From contig JAQTSL010000056.1 in the NCBI GenBank assembly GCA_028711355.1, forward strand, positions 1-15,067: a stretch of 15,067 nucleotides of DNA. The letters run 5' to 3'. Below the pieces are notes generated by a model. The model was not told where the DNA came from, made no database searches, and saw only the letters and a list, made by a program, of their open reading frames with translations. Of the stretch, positions 1 to 7,929 are shown piece by piece (the stretch's first letter is position 1; the number at the start of each line of letters is the position of its first letter). The position numbers were made by a program, and so were the translations under genes. This stretch comes from Rhodoferax sp. Its GTDB lineage: Bacteria > Pseudomonadota > Gammaproteobacteria > Burkholderiales > Burkholderiaceae_C.

Positions 1-477
1 GGCCGCGACTGGAGCCGCCAGAATGCCTGTGAGGATGTATTGTCGATCGCGCCGGGGGCACCTGTCGTCAGCATCGTGTTCGACATGGAATATCTGCGCC
101 GGGTGGTGACCAATCTGCTGGACAACGCATTGCGCTACGCCAGCCGCAAACCGGCCAGCATCCAGATCAGCGTACCGCCCGGCGGCGTGTCAGGCCCAGC
201 CCAAACGGTGTGTCTGGGCGTCTGGAGCGACGGCGCGGCGCTTGACGCGTCGGTTGAGCAACATTTGTTTGAACCATTTTTTTCGTCCGAGAGCCGCTCC
301 AGCGGGCTCGGGTTGTATATTTGTCGCGAGCTGTGTGAAAGTCATGGTGCCCTGATTGGCCACGAGCGCACGCGGCGAGTCGTCATGGGGCAACTGGTAC
401 CAGGCAACGAGTTCTTCGTGACATTCAGGCAAACCACCGACCACCGCACCGATCAAGTGACATCATCAACACCCTAG
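1..477 (+). CDS. pilS: PilS-type sensor histidine kinase, C-terminal part (5' end outside window)
   Basis: The frame is open from base 1 to the TAG at 475-477, so this is the last 158 residues of a longer protein. It holds the ATP-binding (HATPase) domain. An N-box (VVTNLLDNALRYA) is followed by a degenerate G1 region (SDGA), an F-box (LFEPFF) and a G2 box (SSGLGLYICRELCESHGA). The RELCESHGA stretch after G2 is characteristic of PilS. PilS is an inner-membrane kinase that phosphorylates PilR to control pilin transcription. The membrane and His-containing domains lie upstream of the window. The next gene, a PilR-like regulator, starts 4 bases after the stop, so the pair is probably co-transcribed and translationally coupled. 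The family call rests on the C-terminus and the neighbour. Confidence 0.85.
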   Translation, partial: GRDWSRQNACEDVLSIAPGAPVVSIVFDMEYLRRVVTNLLDNALRYASRKPASIQISVPPGGVSGPAQTVCLGVWSDGAALDASVEQHLFEPFFSSESRSSGLGLYICRELCESHGALIGHERTRRVVMGQLVPGNEFFVTFRQTTDHRTDQVTSSTP

Positions 478-481
478 CGCC

Positions 482-1966
482 ATGATCGCCGCTGCCAGCC
501 CTCACCGTATTCTGGTCGTTGACGACGAGCCAGACCTGCGCACACTCTACGAACTGACGCTGTTGCGCGAAGGCTATAGCGTGGACGCGGCGGCCAACTT
601 GCAGCAGGCGCATGCGCAGTTGGCGCAACACCGTTACAACGTGCTGATCACCGATATGCGTCTGCCAGACGGGCTGGGTATGTCGCTGATCCACGACATC
701 AGAGCCTGCGCCCGCGATGAACGCTGCATTGTGATCACCGCCTACGGCTCGACGCAAAATGCGGTGGAAGCGCTCAAAGCCGGTGCCTTTGACTACCTCA
801 CCAAGCCGGTCGATTTGAAGCAGTTTCGTGCCGTCGTCGCATCGGCGATGCGCTGTACCACCAGCGCGGTGGCTGAGAGCAGCGTCACCATCAGCGCTGC
901 CGCGCAATGCGGTAACGGTGGTGCGCTCGGGCAACTGGCGCTGGCGCGTCTGGTTGGGCATTCTGACTGTATGCAGCAAGTCAAAGAGCGCATCCTGAAA
1001 ATTGCGCCCAGCATGGCGCCGGTGATGGTGACCGGCGAATCAGGGACCGGCAAAGAGCTGGTGGCTTATGCCATTCATGCCAACAGCCACCGTGCCACCG
1101 GACCCTGGGTAGCGGTCAATTGCGGGGCAATCCCCGAATCACTGCTGGAAGCCGAGTTTTTTGGCGCCAGGAAGGGCGCCTATACCGGCGCCACGCAAGA
1201 CCGCGAGGGGTTTTTCCACGCGGCCCGTGGTGGCACCCTGTTCCTGGACGAAATCGGCGACCTGCCGCTGGCGATGCAATCGAAGCTGCTGCGCGCCATC
1301 CAGGAGCGGCGTATTCGACCGCTGGGTTCCAACCAGGAGGACGTGGTCGATGTGCGCATCGTCAGCGCAACGCACAAAAACCTGGCTCAGGAGGTTCAAA
1401 GCGGCCATTTCCGGCAAGACCTGTTTTACCGGCTTAACGTGATCGATATGGTGATCGCGCCGTTGCGCGAGCGCACCGAAGACCTGCCCAGCCTGTGCCA
1501 AGCCTTGCTGACACGGATCGCCGAAGAAGCCAACACGAGCGCATCAACGCTAACCGACGAGGCGCTGCAACGTCTGGCCAAATTGCCGTTACCTGGCAAT
1601 GTGCGCGAACTGGAAAATCTGTTGTACCGCGCGGTCGCGCTCGGAGACGGGCAACGTTTGAGTCTGGACGCACCCAGCAGCGAATCGATGCCGACAATTG
1701 CCGCCCCGCCCGCCAGCGCAGCAACGACTGACCCAACGTACCGTGCAGAAGCAGACGAGCGGTCGATTCCGTTGCCAGATGATTTGCAGACTTACCTCGA
1801 TCACCTGGAACGCGCCATCCTGACCCGGGCCTTGCAAGCCACCCGTTTCAACCGTACCGCCGCCGCTGCGCGGCTGGGCTTAAGTTTGCGTCAGATGCGC
1901 TACCGCATTGAGCGTCTGCAAATCGAAACGCCCGCCACCGGCTTTGGCCCGGATGACTGTTCCTGA
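482..1966 (+). CDS. pilR: PilR-type sigma-54-dependent response regulator (NtrC family)
   Basis: 494 residues with the full NtrC-family layout. The receiver domain (about 8-125) has the acidic pair in VVDDEPD, phosphoacceptor Asp58 (TDMRLPDG), a switch Thr (VITAYG) and Lys in TKPVD. The AAA+ domain (about 155-390) has Walker A GESGTGKE at 185-192, the sigma-54 contact loop GAYTGA at 232-237 (a variant of GAFTGA) and Walker B LFLDEIGD around Asp256. The C-terminal Fis-type helix-turn-helix (about 437-483) contains TAAAARLGLSLRQMRYRI. The length is normal for the family. PilR, once phosphorylated by PilS, activates RNA polymerase with sigma-54 at the pilin promoter. The upstream partner is PilS-like and the ampD-like gene overlaps its end by 14 bases, an order I know from related betaproteobacteria. 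Other NtrC-family roles cannot be excluded from sequence alone. Confidence 0.9.
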   Translation: MIAAASPHRILVVDDEPDLRTLYELTLLREGYSVDAAANLQQAHAQLAQHRYNVLITDMRLPDGLGMSLIHDIRACARDERCIVITAYGSTQNAVEALKAGAFDYLTKPVDLKQFRAVVASAMRCTTSAVAESSVTISAAAQCGNGGALGQLALARLVGHSDCMQQVKERILKIAPSMAPVMVTGESGTGKELVAYAIHANSHRATGPWVAVNCGAIPESLLEAEFFGARKGAYTGATQDREGFFHAARGGTLFLDEIGDLPLAMQSKLLRAIQERRIRPLGSNQEDVVDVRIVSATHKNLAQEVQSGHFRQDLFYRLNVIDMVIAPLRERTEDLPSLCQALLTRIAEEANTSASTLTDEALQRLAKLPLPGNVRELENLLYRAVALGDGQRLSLDAPSSESMPTIAAPPASAATTDPTYRAEADERSIPLPDDLQTYLDHLERAILTRALQATRFNRTAAAARLGLSLRQMRYRIERLQIETPATGFGPDDCS

Positions 1967-2546
1967 AAAACCCGCACCCGATCACCGCCAGCATCTATGG
2001 CGTGATGGCTGGTACCGCTTTGCCGCGCCGTGCCCGTCGCCTAACTTTGGTCTGCGCCCAGCGGGTAGCAACGTCGATCTGATCGTGCTGCATTGCATCA
2101 GCCTGCCGCCTGGTCACTACGGTGGTCTTGAGGTGCAGCAGCTTTTTACCAATCAGCTCGACTGGCAGCAGCATCCCTACTTTCAGAGCATCCAGGGCTT
2201 GCAGGTGTCGGCGCACTTCTTCATCCAGCGCGACGGCTGTTTGGTCCAATTTGTCAGTTGCGAGCACCGTGCCTGGCATGCCGGCGCTTCCAGTTACCGG
2301 GGGCGCAGCAACTGCAACGACGACAGTATCGGGATTGAGCTGGAGGGCCTGGACGGCGAACCATTTGACGCCGCCCAGTACGCCACACTCAGCGCGCTGT
2401 GCGCCAGCATTTTGCAGTGCTACCCGGTTGCCCATATTGCCGGCCACGAACACATTGCACCCGGCCGCAAGCGTGACCCCGGGCCGGGCTTTGACTGGCA
2501 ACGGCTACAAAATGATCTGGCGCTGAGCGACAGTCTGTTGCCTTAG
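1953..2546 (+). CDS. ampD: 1,6-anhydro-N-acetylmuramyl-L-alanine amidase AmpD
   Basis: 197 residues from the ATG at 1953. An upstream in-frame start at 1908 would run deep inside pilR and adds residues not conserved in AmpD, so 1953 is preferred. This is an amidase_2-type zinc enzyme. Expected ligands are His47 (VLHCIS), His165 (AGHEHIAPGRK) and Asp175 (KRDPGPGFDW), with catalytic Glu129 (GIELEG) and Lys173. The N-terminal RPxxNxGxRP-like region reads SPNFGLRPAGSNVDL. AmpD is cytoplasmic and removes the peptide from anhydro-muropeptides during cell-wall recycling; its loss typically derepresses AmpC beta-lactamase. No signal peptide is present, as expected. It overlaps pilR by 14 bases, so it probably lies at the end of the pilSR transcript. 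A strong hairpin follows at 2589-2620. Confidence 0.93.
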   Translation: MTVPEKPAPDHRQHLWRDGWYRFAAPCPSPNFGLRPAGSNVDLIVLHCISLPPGHYGGLEVQQLFTNQLDWQQHPYFQSIQGLQVSAHFFIQRDGCLVQFVSCEHRAWHAGASSYRGRSNCNDDSIGIELEGLDGEPFDAAQYATLSALCASILQCYPVAHIAGHEHIAPGRKRDPGPGFDWQRLQNDLALSDSLLP

Positions 2547-2588
2547 ATTCAATTTTCGCGAAACGGCTGGCCGCTGGATGTCTTTTGC

Positions 2589-2620
2589 AGGTCGGGTTAC
2601 GCCGGTGGCTAACCCGACCT
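2589..2620. repeat. REP-like hairpin between convergent genes
   Basis: Perfect 11-bp inverted repeat AGGTCGGGTTA (2589-2599) and TAACCCGACCT (2610-2620). An inner GCC/GGC pair closes a 3-base loop. The GGTCGGGTTA/TAACCCGACC palindrome is one I recall as a widely dispersed intergenic element in proteobacteria. It lies between the ampD stop and the stop of the minus-strand ORF, so it may act as a bidirectional transcription barrier. There is no flanking T-run. Confidence 0.7.
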
Positions 2621-2626
2621 ACGGGA

Positions 2627-3427
2627 CTACTGCAAGTTGATATTGATCGTCCCGGCAGCGCCGGTGCAGGTTGGTGACAAGGTGTAGCTGGTTGTCCACG
2701 TCACACCAGCCAAGCTGCTGGTGTGGTTCTGTTCGGTCAATATTGCCGCGCCAGTTGCATCACAAGTGGCGGTCGCATTCAGCCCGGTAAAACAGATTGT
2801 TTCATCCAATGGCACAGTAGATGCAGGCGCAGCACCGATGGCAGGAATATTCATCGTGCCTTGTTCACGCACTTGGCAAGTGCCGGTTCCACCACCGTAT
2901 CCCGTGTTCGGAACGTTGATAACGCCGCTAGCCTGACCCGTGGCATCAAATCCTGTGACGCTAAAGGTCACGCCGCTATTGGGGTAAAGCGCGGTGTACG
3001 CGGCATTGATCAAACCGTTAAACCCAGTCCAATCGGTCGTGTTGAAAATGGTGTCAAGCGTGGCTTTATTCGTGTCCATGTATTTCGAGATACTGGTTAG
3101 TACCTTGCCATAGGCATCGTTTGTACCGGTAGTGACGTCTGGAATTTTGTCCAGGTCTGCGCTAGTGAGGTTAAATTGCGTGGCCACAGAAGCGGCCTTG
3201 GTTTTGTAAGCGGCCGCCGTGATAGCCGAGCCCACAGTGCCCGCCGGGAAGGCCGCACCATAAGCCAAGGTGGTCAGTGGTGTCACTACGCCGGTGACCG
3301 TGCCGCCATTGGCGGCCAGCACGGCCCGCAGAATTGAGGCGATGCAAGCGTTGTCAGCAACAATTTGTGCTCCCGCGGCGGGGTTTGCCTGGCACAGAGT
3401 AGGCAGATAAAACAGTGTACACTGCAA
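2627..3427 (-). pseudogene. C-terminal remnant of an unrecognised surface-type protein
   Basis: The frame is open for 266 codons from a TTG at 3425-3427 to a TAG at 2627-2629. It is blocked upstream by a stop at 3431-3433. I do not recognise the family. The composition is rich in Thr, Ala, Gly and Asn, with few charges and four widely spaced Cys in the second half (GTCQV, ETICF, ATCDA, PTCTG). This suggests an exported or surface protein with disulfides. There is no signal peptide: the N-terminus starts within what looks like an internal helix (about NACIASILRAVLAA). There is no plausible ribosome site. The putative start lies inside the palindromic control region of the divergent toxin-antitoxin operon. 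The simplest reading is a gene that lost its 5' part when that module arrived. It could still be a short expressed ORF. Confidence 0.5.
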
Positions 3428-3441
3428 TTTTCAGTGTACAC
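3414..3441. promoter_or_regulatory. Candidate operator: two GTGTACAC palindromes ahead of the antitoxin
   Basis: A perfect 10-bp palindrome AGTGTACACT (3414-3423) is followed by a second GTGTACAC palindrome (3434-3441). Their centres are 19 bp apart, close to two helical turns. Flanking bases CTG and CAG extend the symmetry across the AT-rich spacer. The pair lies 13 bases before the antitoxin ATG at 3454, where type II antitoxins usually bind to autoregulate. A weak promoter may lie just upstream (TTGCCT at 3385, GATAAA at 3406), but its 15-bp spacing is poor. Confidence 0.55.
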
Positions 3442-3453
3442 GACATTCTTATC

Positions 3454-3681
3454 ATGCTGCGCAACATCACACTCTCGGCCGACGACCAACTGATTGACCT
3501 GGCGCGCAAAAGAGCCACGGCCGCGCAGAGCACGCTCAACGTCGAATTTCGCAAATGGCTGGCCAGTTACGCGGGCTCGCAAGACGACGCGGCGGTTGCG
3601 CGCTTGCACGCGGTGTTGCAGCAACTCGGCCCGGTGGATGCCGGGCGCACCTTTAGCCGCGACGAGTTAAACCAACGTTGA
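3454..3681 (+). CDS. Type II antitoxin, VapB-like, ribbon-helix-helix type
   Basis: 75 residues from the ATG at 3454. An earlier in-frame start at 3415 (GTG) would place the N-terminus inside the GTGTACAC operator, so the ATG is preferred. The N-terminal strand-helix pattern (MLRNITLSADDQLIDLARKRA) resembles a ribbon-helix-helix DNA-binding domain. The C-terminal part (FSRDELNQR) is the usual flexible, toxin-binding tail. It lies directly before a PIN-domain toxin, and its TGA overlaps the toxin's TTG option at 3678. Antitoxins of this kind neutralise the VapC nuclease and repress their own operon with it. The family call comes mainly from size, fold pattern and the neighbour. Confidence 0.75.
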   Translation: MLRNITLSADDQLIDLARKRATAAQSTLNVEFRKWLASYAGSQDDAAVARLHAVLQQLGPVDAGRTFSRDELNQR

Positions 3682-3689
3682 ACCGAGCC

Positions 3690-4172
3690 ATGCCCAACCT
3701 GAACACCAGCCCCACCGAAGATTTGTTTTTTCTCGACACCAACATCTTTGTCTATGCCTTGCTGGCCAGTGAACCGCTCAAAAAACAGCGCGCAGTGCAA
3801 CTGCTTGAGCAAGCCCTGGGCAACCACAGCGGCTGCATCAGCTACCAGGTGATCCATGAATTTGCCAACGTCGCCACGCGCAGATTCCGTCAACGCATGA
3901 CCAACGCTGAATGCTTGCAATTTATCGAGGCCGCCATGGAGCCGCTGAATCGGGTGCCCTCCAGCAGCGGGCTGGTCAACGTCGCACTGACGCTGCAAAA
4001 CGAGACCGGTTACAGTTTTTATGACAGCCTGATACTGGCCGGTGCGCTGCAGGCGGGGGCCACCACCCTATATACCGAAGACCTGCCACACCACCAGCTC
4101 ATTGGCGGCAGCCTGCGCATCGTCAATCCCTTTTTGTTACTGGCCATGCAAGCCGATTCAAGCGCAGGTTGA
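3690..4172 (+). CDS. PIN-domain toxin, VapC-type ribonuclease
   Basis: 160 residues from the ATG at 3690; a TTG at 3678 overlapping the antitoxin stop would add four residues and is equally possible. A PIN domain spans nearly the whole protein. Its acidic metal-binding residues are visible: Asp16 (FLDTNIFVYAL), Glu57 (VIHEFANV), Asp112 (SFYDSLIL) and Asp131 (YTEDLPHH). PIN toxins of this type are Mg-dependent endoribonucleases that cut tRNA or rRNA and stop translation when the antitoxin is lost. The gene directly follows its antitoxin. Its stop is 74 bases before the sensor-kinase operon. All catalytic residues are intact, so the toxin is probably active. The RNA target cannot be told from sequence. 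Confidence 0.85.
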   Translation: MPNLNTSPTEDLFFLDTNIFVYALLASEPLKKQRAVQLLEQALGNHSGCISYQVIHEFANVATRRFRQRMTNAECLQFIEAAMEPLNRVPSSSGLVNVALTLQNETGYSFYDSLILAGALQAGATTLYTEDLPHHQLIGGSLRIVNPFLLLAMQADSSAG

Positions 4173-4178
4173 CAGCAT

Positions 4179-4195
4179 CCCCCCGCTGGAGGGGT
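4179..4195. repeat. Short C-rich/G-rich hairpin repeat, copy 1
   Basis: CCCCCCGCTGGAGGGGT, a small CCCC/GGGG hairpin just upstream of the first hybrid kinase. A near-identical copy in the same orientation lies at 8745-8762, after the operon, with one extra C and one base change. Its function is unknown. Confidence 0.4.
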
Positions 4196-4246
4196 GGCGT
4201 GCGCCAGACCAATTCGCCGATACTGTGCGGTACTGTGACCCGCGCC

Positions 4247-6064
4247 ATGCTGCCCTCGTTTTTTCCCACCTACGACCCCGCTGTTGAACGCGAGCTGTTC
4301 CTGCTCGGGTACCGCAACCTGCGGGTGCACCTGGTCGGGCACACCGGTTTGTCGCTGCTGGTGGCAGCGGGCACCTGGTGGGCGGCACCGCATGTGCGGG
4401 TGCTGGGCTGGCTGGTTGGCATGTTGGGCCTGGGGCTGACCTTTTTTTTCGGGTTGTGGGCTTTTCAGCAGCGCATCAACCGCCCGGAACTGCCGGCAGC
4501 GCAATTGCGTCAGTGGAAGACGGCCAATCTGTGGATGGTGGTGTTGCCGGGGTTGGGCTGGGGCTGCCTTGGTTTTTTATTGGCACCGGGCGAGCAGGTC
4601 AATAACCTGATGGTGATGACCTCATTTGCCGGTGCGCTGGCGTATTCGGCAGTTGGCAACGCCTATGACTTACGCGGTTTTGTTGTCAGTGTGTCGCTGG
4701 CCACGCTGGTGCTGTTGTCGCAAATACCGGCTGTGTTTGGTGGCCAATCTTTTGCCGTGATGGGCATGACCCTGTTGTATTTTGGCGTGATGGCCTGGGT
4801 CGCAACCAACGCCCACACCACGCTGGTCGAGTCGATCCAACTGCGCTTGGACAATGAACGGCTGGCGCAAAAAAATGCCGAAATTGCCACCCGCGCGCAA
4901 CAGGCCAACCGCGACAAATCAGAATTTTTGGCCGCTGCCAGCCACGACCTGCGACAACCGGTACACGCCTTGCTGTTGCTGATTGAAGCGTATCGCCAGC
5001 AGGAGCCCAGTGCGGCGAAACACCCACTGGTGCTCAACATTGCCAGCGCCGGGCAGTCGATCGGGGTGCTGTTCAACGCCTTGATGGAACTGTCCAGGTT
5101 GGAAAGCGGCATGGAGCAAGCGGTCAATGCGCCTTTTGATTTGGCGCAGTCGCTCAATCTGGTGTTGGCCCGCGTGCGGCCAGTGGCTGACCGCCAGGGC
5201 GTGCAGTTGCGCAGCCGCATCTCCAGCCGTGCCGCACACCTGAGCTTGTGTACCGACAAGCTGTTGCTGGAGCGTGTGCTGGGCAATTTGTTGGGCAACG
5301 CGGTGCGCTACACCCAACGCGGTGGCGTGTTGCTGACGCTGCGACCGGCCCATGGTGGCGACGGTTACTGGCTGGAGGTCTGGGACACCGGGCTGGGGAT
5401 TGCACAGGCTGACCAAGCGCGCATTTTTGACCCCTATGTGCAGGTGGCCAACCGCGAACGCGATCGCACCAAGGGGCTGGGTCTGGGCCTGGCCATCGTG
5501 CGCCATGTCAGTGATTTGCTGGGGGTCGGGCTGAGCGTGCATTCCAAGTTGGGGCGCGGGAGCTGCTTCCGGCTACAGTTGCCGGGCGCCTTGCGCGTCA
5601 GTGACGCGCAGTTGGCAGCGCCAGCGGCCCAACCCAACCAGAGCACCGGCACACCGGAACTGGTCAGCCAGTTGCACGGCAAGCGCATATTGCTGATTGA
5701 CGATGACCCCATGATCCAGACCGCCATGCAAGCGCTGATGGGCAGTTGGGGTGTTGACTTGCGCAGCGCCCGCACCGGTGAAGCCAACATTACCCAAGTG
5801 TGTGGCAGGCACTGGCAGCCTGACTGCGTGCTGTGCGACTTTCGCCTGCCCGGTGCCATGGATGGCCTTGAGATGCTGGACTACCTGCAAGACTGTTTTC
5901 CGCAGGCGGTGGGGATTTTGCAAACCGGTGAGCTGGTGCAGACGGTGCAGGCGCGGGCTGAAGAGGCCGGCTACATGGTGCTGTTCAAGCCGGTTGATCC
6001 AGTCGTGCTGGCCGCGACGCTGAGCGCGGTGTTCAAACCGGATGAACTGGGGCGCGCACCATGA
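4247..6064 (+). CDS. Membrane hybrid histidine kinase with C-terminal receiver domain (copy 1)
   Basis: 605 residues from the ATG at 4247. A TTG at 4169 would overlap the toxin gene, and the paralogue downstream aligns only from FFPTYDPAVERELFLLGYRNL onward, so 4247 is chosen. About six hydrophobic segments fill residues 25-195 (for example LLVAAGTWWA and VLPGLGWGCLGFLL) with almost no periplasmic part. This suggests sensing within or near the membrane. A helical linker (about 196-222) leads to HisKA with His233 in SHDLRQPVHAL, then HATPase (NLLGNAVRY, WDTGLGIA, FDPYVQ, GLGLGLAIV). The receiver domain (about 483-598) has DDDP, phosphoacceptor Asp531 (CDFRLPG) and Lys in FKPVD. There is no Hpt domain. 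Its TGA overlaps the next kinase's ATG. The signal is unknown. Confidence 0.88.
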   Translation: MLPSFFPTYDPAVERELFLLGYRNLRVHLVGHTGLSLLVAAGTWWAAPHVRVLGWLVGMLGLGLTFFFGLWAFQQRINRPELPAAQLRQWKTANLWMVVLPGLGWGCLGFLLAPGEQVNNLMVMTSFAGALAYSAVGNAYDLRGFVVSVSLATLVLLSQIPAVFGGQSFAVMGMTLLYFGVMAWVATNAHTTLVESIQLRLDNERLAQKNAEIATRAQQANRDKSEFLAAASHDLRQPVHALLLLIEAYRQQEPSAAKHPLVLNIASAGQSIGVLFNALMELSRLESGMEQAVNAPFDLAQSLNLVLARVRPVADRQGVQLRSRISSRAAHLSLCTDKLLLERVLGNLLGNAVRYTQRGGVLLTLRPAHGGDGYWLEVWDTGLGIAQADQARIFDPYVQVANRERDRTKGLGLGLAIVRHVSDLLGVGLSVHSKLGRGSCFRLQLPGALRVSDAQLAAPAAQPNQSTGTPELVSQLHGKRILLIDDDPMIQTAMQALMGSWGVDLRSARTGEANITQVCGRHWQPDCVLCDFRLPGAMDGLEMLDYLQDCFPQAVGILQTGELVQTVQARAEEAGYMVLFKPVDPVVLAATLSAVFKPDELGRAP

Positions 6065-7929
6065 CTGGCGCACCGGTAGCCAGAAAGTTGTGGTTCCCGG
6101 CGTTTGAACCCGAGGTGGACCACGCCCTGTTTTTGCTGGGGCATCGCAACTTGTTGAGTACCGGCTTGGGGCAAATTGCACTGACCGGTTTGGTGGCTTT
6201 GACCAGCTACCAGCGCACTGAAACCGTCACTCTGTCACTCTGGTTGGGGTTGCTTGTGCTGGCGGGGTTAAGTTATATGTGGTTGTACTGGCATTTTCAG
6301 CCCGAAGTCAGCTTGCCGTCACCCAATGTGGCGGGGGTCAAGCGCTGGCAACGCTACCGACGCAGCTTGCAGTTTTGCAGCGCCGTCGGCTGGGGCTGGA
6401 TGGCCTGGTTGATGGTGCCGGGTGCGACGGTGCAGAACGCGATTTTGCTGTCCGTTTTCACCGGTGTGGTGGGACACGCCGCAGCGGGCAATTCAGCCAA
6501 TGATTTTTTGGGCGTGGTGATCAGCGCCATTACGACGGTGCTGATTTTTATTTGGCACATCCCGGCTATTTTTGGTGACGAGGCTATTCCTTTGATGCTG
6601 ATGCTGATGCTGTATGTGGTGGTCCTGATCTCGTCGCTGGGCAACACGCACCGTGGTTTGCGTCGATCGATTCACCTGCAACTGGAAAATAAGGCGCTCG
6701 CCATCAGCAACGCGCAACAAGCCGCGCGGGCTGAAAAAGCCAACCGCGACAAGTCAGAATTTTTAGCCGCTGCCAGTCACGATTTACGCCAACCGGTGCA
6801 CGCTTTGTTGCTGCTGGTAGAGGCCTACCGTCAGCAGGTGCCCGGGGCCAGGGAGCACCCGCTGATGCAGCACATCACCCAGGCCGGGCAGTCGATCAAC
6901 GGCCTGTTTAACGCCTTGATGGAGCTGTCGCGCCTGGAAAGTGGCACCGAAAAGCCCACCCTTGCCGAGTTTGACCTGCAAGACGCTTTGCAGCAGGTGA
7001 TGGCGCACTCGCTGCCCGAAGCGCAAGCCAAAGGTCTGCACTTGCGCAGTTACCTGGCACCAGGCTTGCGCACGCTGCGTCTGGCAACCGACCCGGTCTT
7101 GTTCCAACGCATTGTGGCCAACCTGCTGTCCAACGCCTTGCGCTATACGCCACGCGGCGGTGTCTTGCTGGCGCTGCGGCGCGCCCATACGGATGGCTGT
7201 GTTCAAGGTCAGGCGCCGGCCGACGGCGTGTGGCTGGAAGTGTGGGACACCGGGGTCGGTATTGCGCAGGCCGACCAGTCGCGGATTTTTGATCCTTACG
7301 TGCAAATGGGCAACCGCGAGCGCGACCGTAGCCAGGGCTTGGGGCTGGGGCTGGCGATTGTTCGCCACGCCTGCGAGCTATTGGGGTTGACGGTGAGCGT
7401 GGCCTCGGTGCCGGGGCGTGGCACCCGTTTCAGGTTGGCTGTACCGGGCCGGTTGATCGTGCCCGCTGCCAGACTGCCAAGCGCCACCAGCGCAGCGCCG
7501 GGGCCGGATCCATCGCTTGCTTGTGGGGGTGTTTGGCTGAGGCGGCGACGCGTGTTGCTGGTCGATGACGACCCGCTGGTTCAGGTCGCCATGCAGGCGC
7601 TGCTTAAAGGCTGGCAGATCGATGTGCGCGCCGCCACGCGCGGCGACGCAACCGTGCTGGAGGTCTGTGGGCCCGCTTGGATACCTGAATGCATACTGTG
7701 CGATTTCCGGCTGCCGGGCACCATGAACGGCATCGAATTGCTAGACTTTTTGCAGCAAGCGTTTCCCCAATCGATGGGCGTGCTGCTAACCGGTGAAATG
7801 GTCCAGACGGTGCAGCAAGCGGCCGAAGATGCGGGCTACCTGTTGCTCTCAAAACCGGTCGATGCGGCGGTGTTGGCCTCGACATTGGGGGCCTTGCTGG
7901 AGCGCCGTCACGAAGAAAGAATGCCATGA
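6061..7929 (+). CDS. Membrane hybrid histidine kinase with C-terminal receiver domain (copy 2)
   Basis: 622 residues, starting at the ATG that overlaps the previous gene by 4 bases (ATGA). It has the same architecture as its neighbour. About six membrane segments lie in the first 210 residues, with a helical linker and His240 in SHDLRQPVHAL. The HATPase boxes are NLLSNALRY, WDTGVGIA, FDPYVQ and GLGLGLAIV. The receiver has DDDP, phosphoacceptor Asp548 (CDFRLPG), Thr in LLTGE and Lys in SKPVD. The HisKA core is nearly identical to copy 1 (ANRDKSEFLAAASHDLRQPV), while the membrane part has diverged much more. This fits a tandem duplication followed by divergence of the sensor part. Its stop overlaps the response regulator start by 4 bases. 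The ligand is unknown. Confidence 0.88.
   Translation: MTGAPVARKLWFPAFEPEVDHALFLLGHRNLLSTGLGQIALTGLVALTSYQRTETVTLSLWLGLLVLAGLSYMWLYWHFQPEVSLPSPNVAGVKRWQRYRRSLQFCSAVGWGWMAWLMVPGATVQNAILLSVFTGVVGHAAAGNSANDFLGVVISAITTVLIFIWHIPAIFGDEAIPLMLMLMLYVVVLISSLGNTHRGLRRSIHLQLENKALAISNAQQAARAEKANRDKSEFLAAASHDLRQPVHALLLLVEAYRQQVPGAREHPLMQHITQAGQSINGLFNALMELSRLESGTEKPTLAEFDLQDALQQVMAHSLPEAQAKGLHLRSYLAPGLRTLRLATDPVLFQRIVANLLSNALRYTPRGGVLLALRRAHTDGCVQGQAPADGVWLEVWDTGVGIAQADQSRIFDPYVQMGNRERDRSQGLGLGLAIVRHACELLGLTVSVASVPGRGTRFRLAVPGRLIVPAARLPSATSAAPGPDPSLACGGVWLRRRRVLLVDDDPLVQVAMQALLKGWQIDVRAATRGDATVLEVCGPAWIPECILCDFRLPGTMNGIELLDFLQQAFPQSMGVLLTGEMVQTVQQAAEDAGYLLLSKPVDAAVLASTLGALLERRHEERMP

Noticed and set aside
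425..979. Minus-strand ORF of 184 codons over pilR
   Set aside because: It is antisense to a fully conserved receiver domain. The protein is rich in Arg, Gln and His, as expected for a shadow of GC-rich coding DNA.
3286..3624. Minus-strand ORF of 112 codons crossing the antitoxin and remnant
   Set aside because: It overlaps the antitoxin and the operator, its composition looks random, and it has no ribosome site or recognisable motif.
4919..5542. Minus-strand ORF of 207 codons over the first hybrid kinase
   Set aside because: It is antisense to the HisKA/HATPase core. A similar shadow occurs at the same place in the paralogue (6784-7368), so it comes from the conserved kinase codons.
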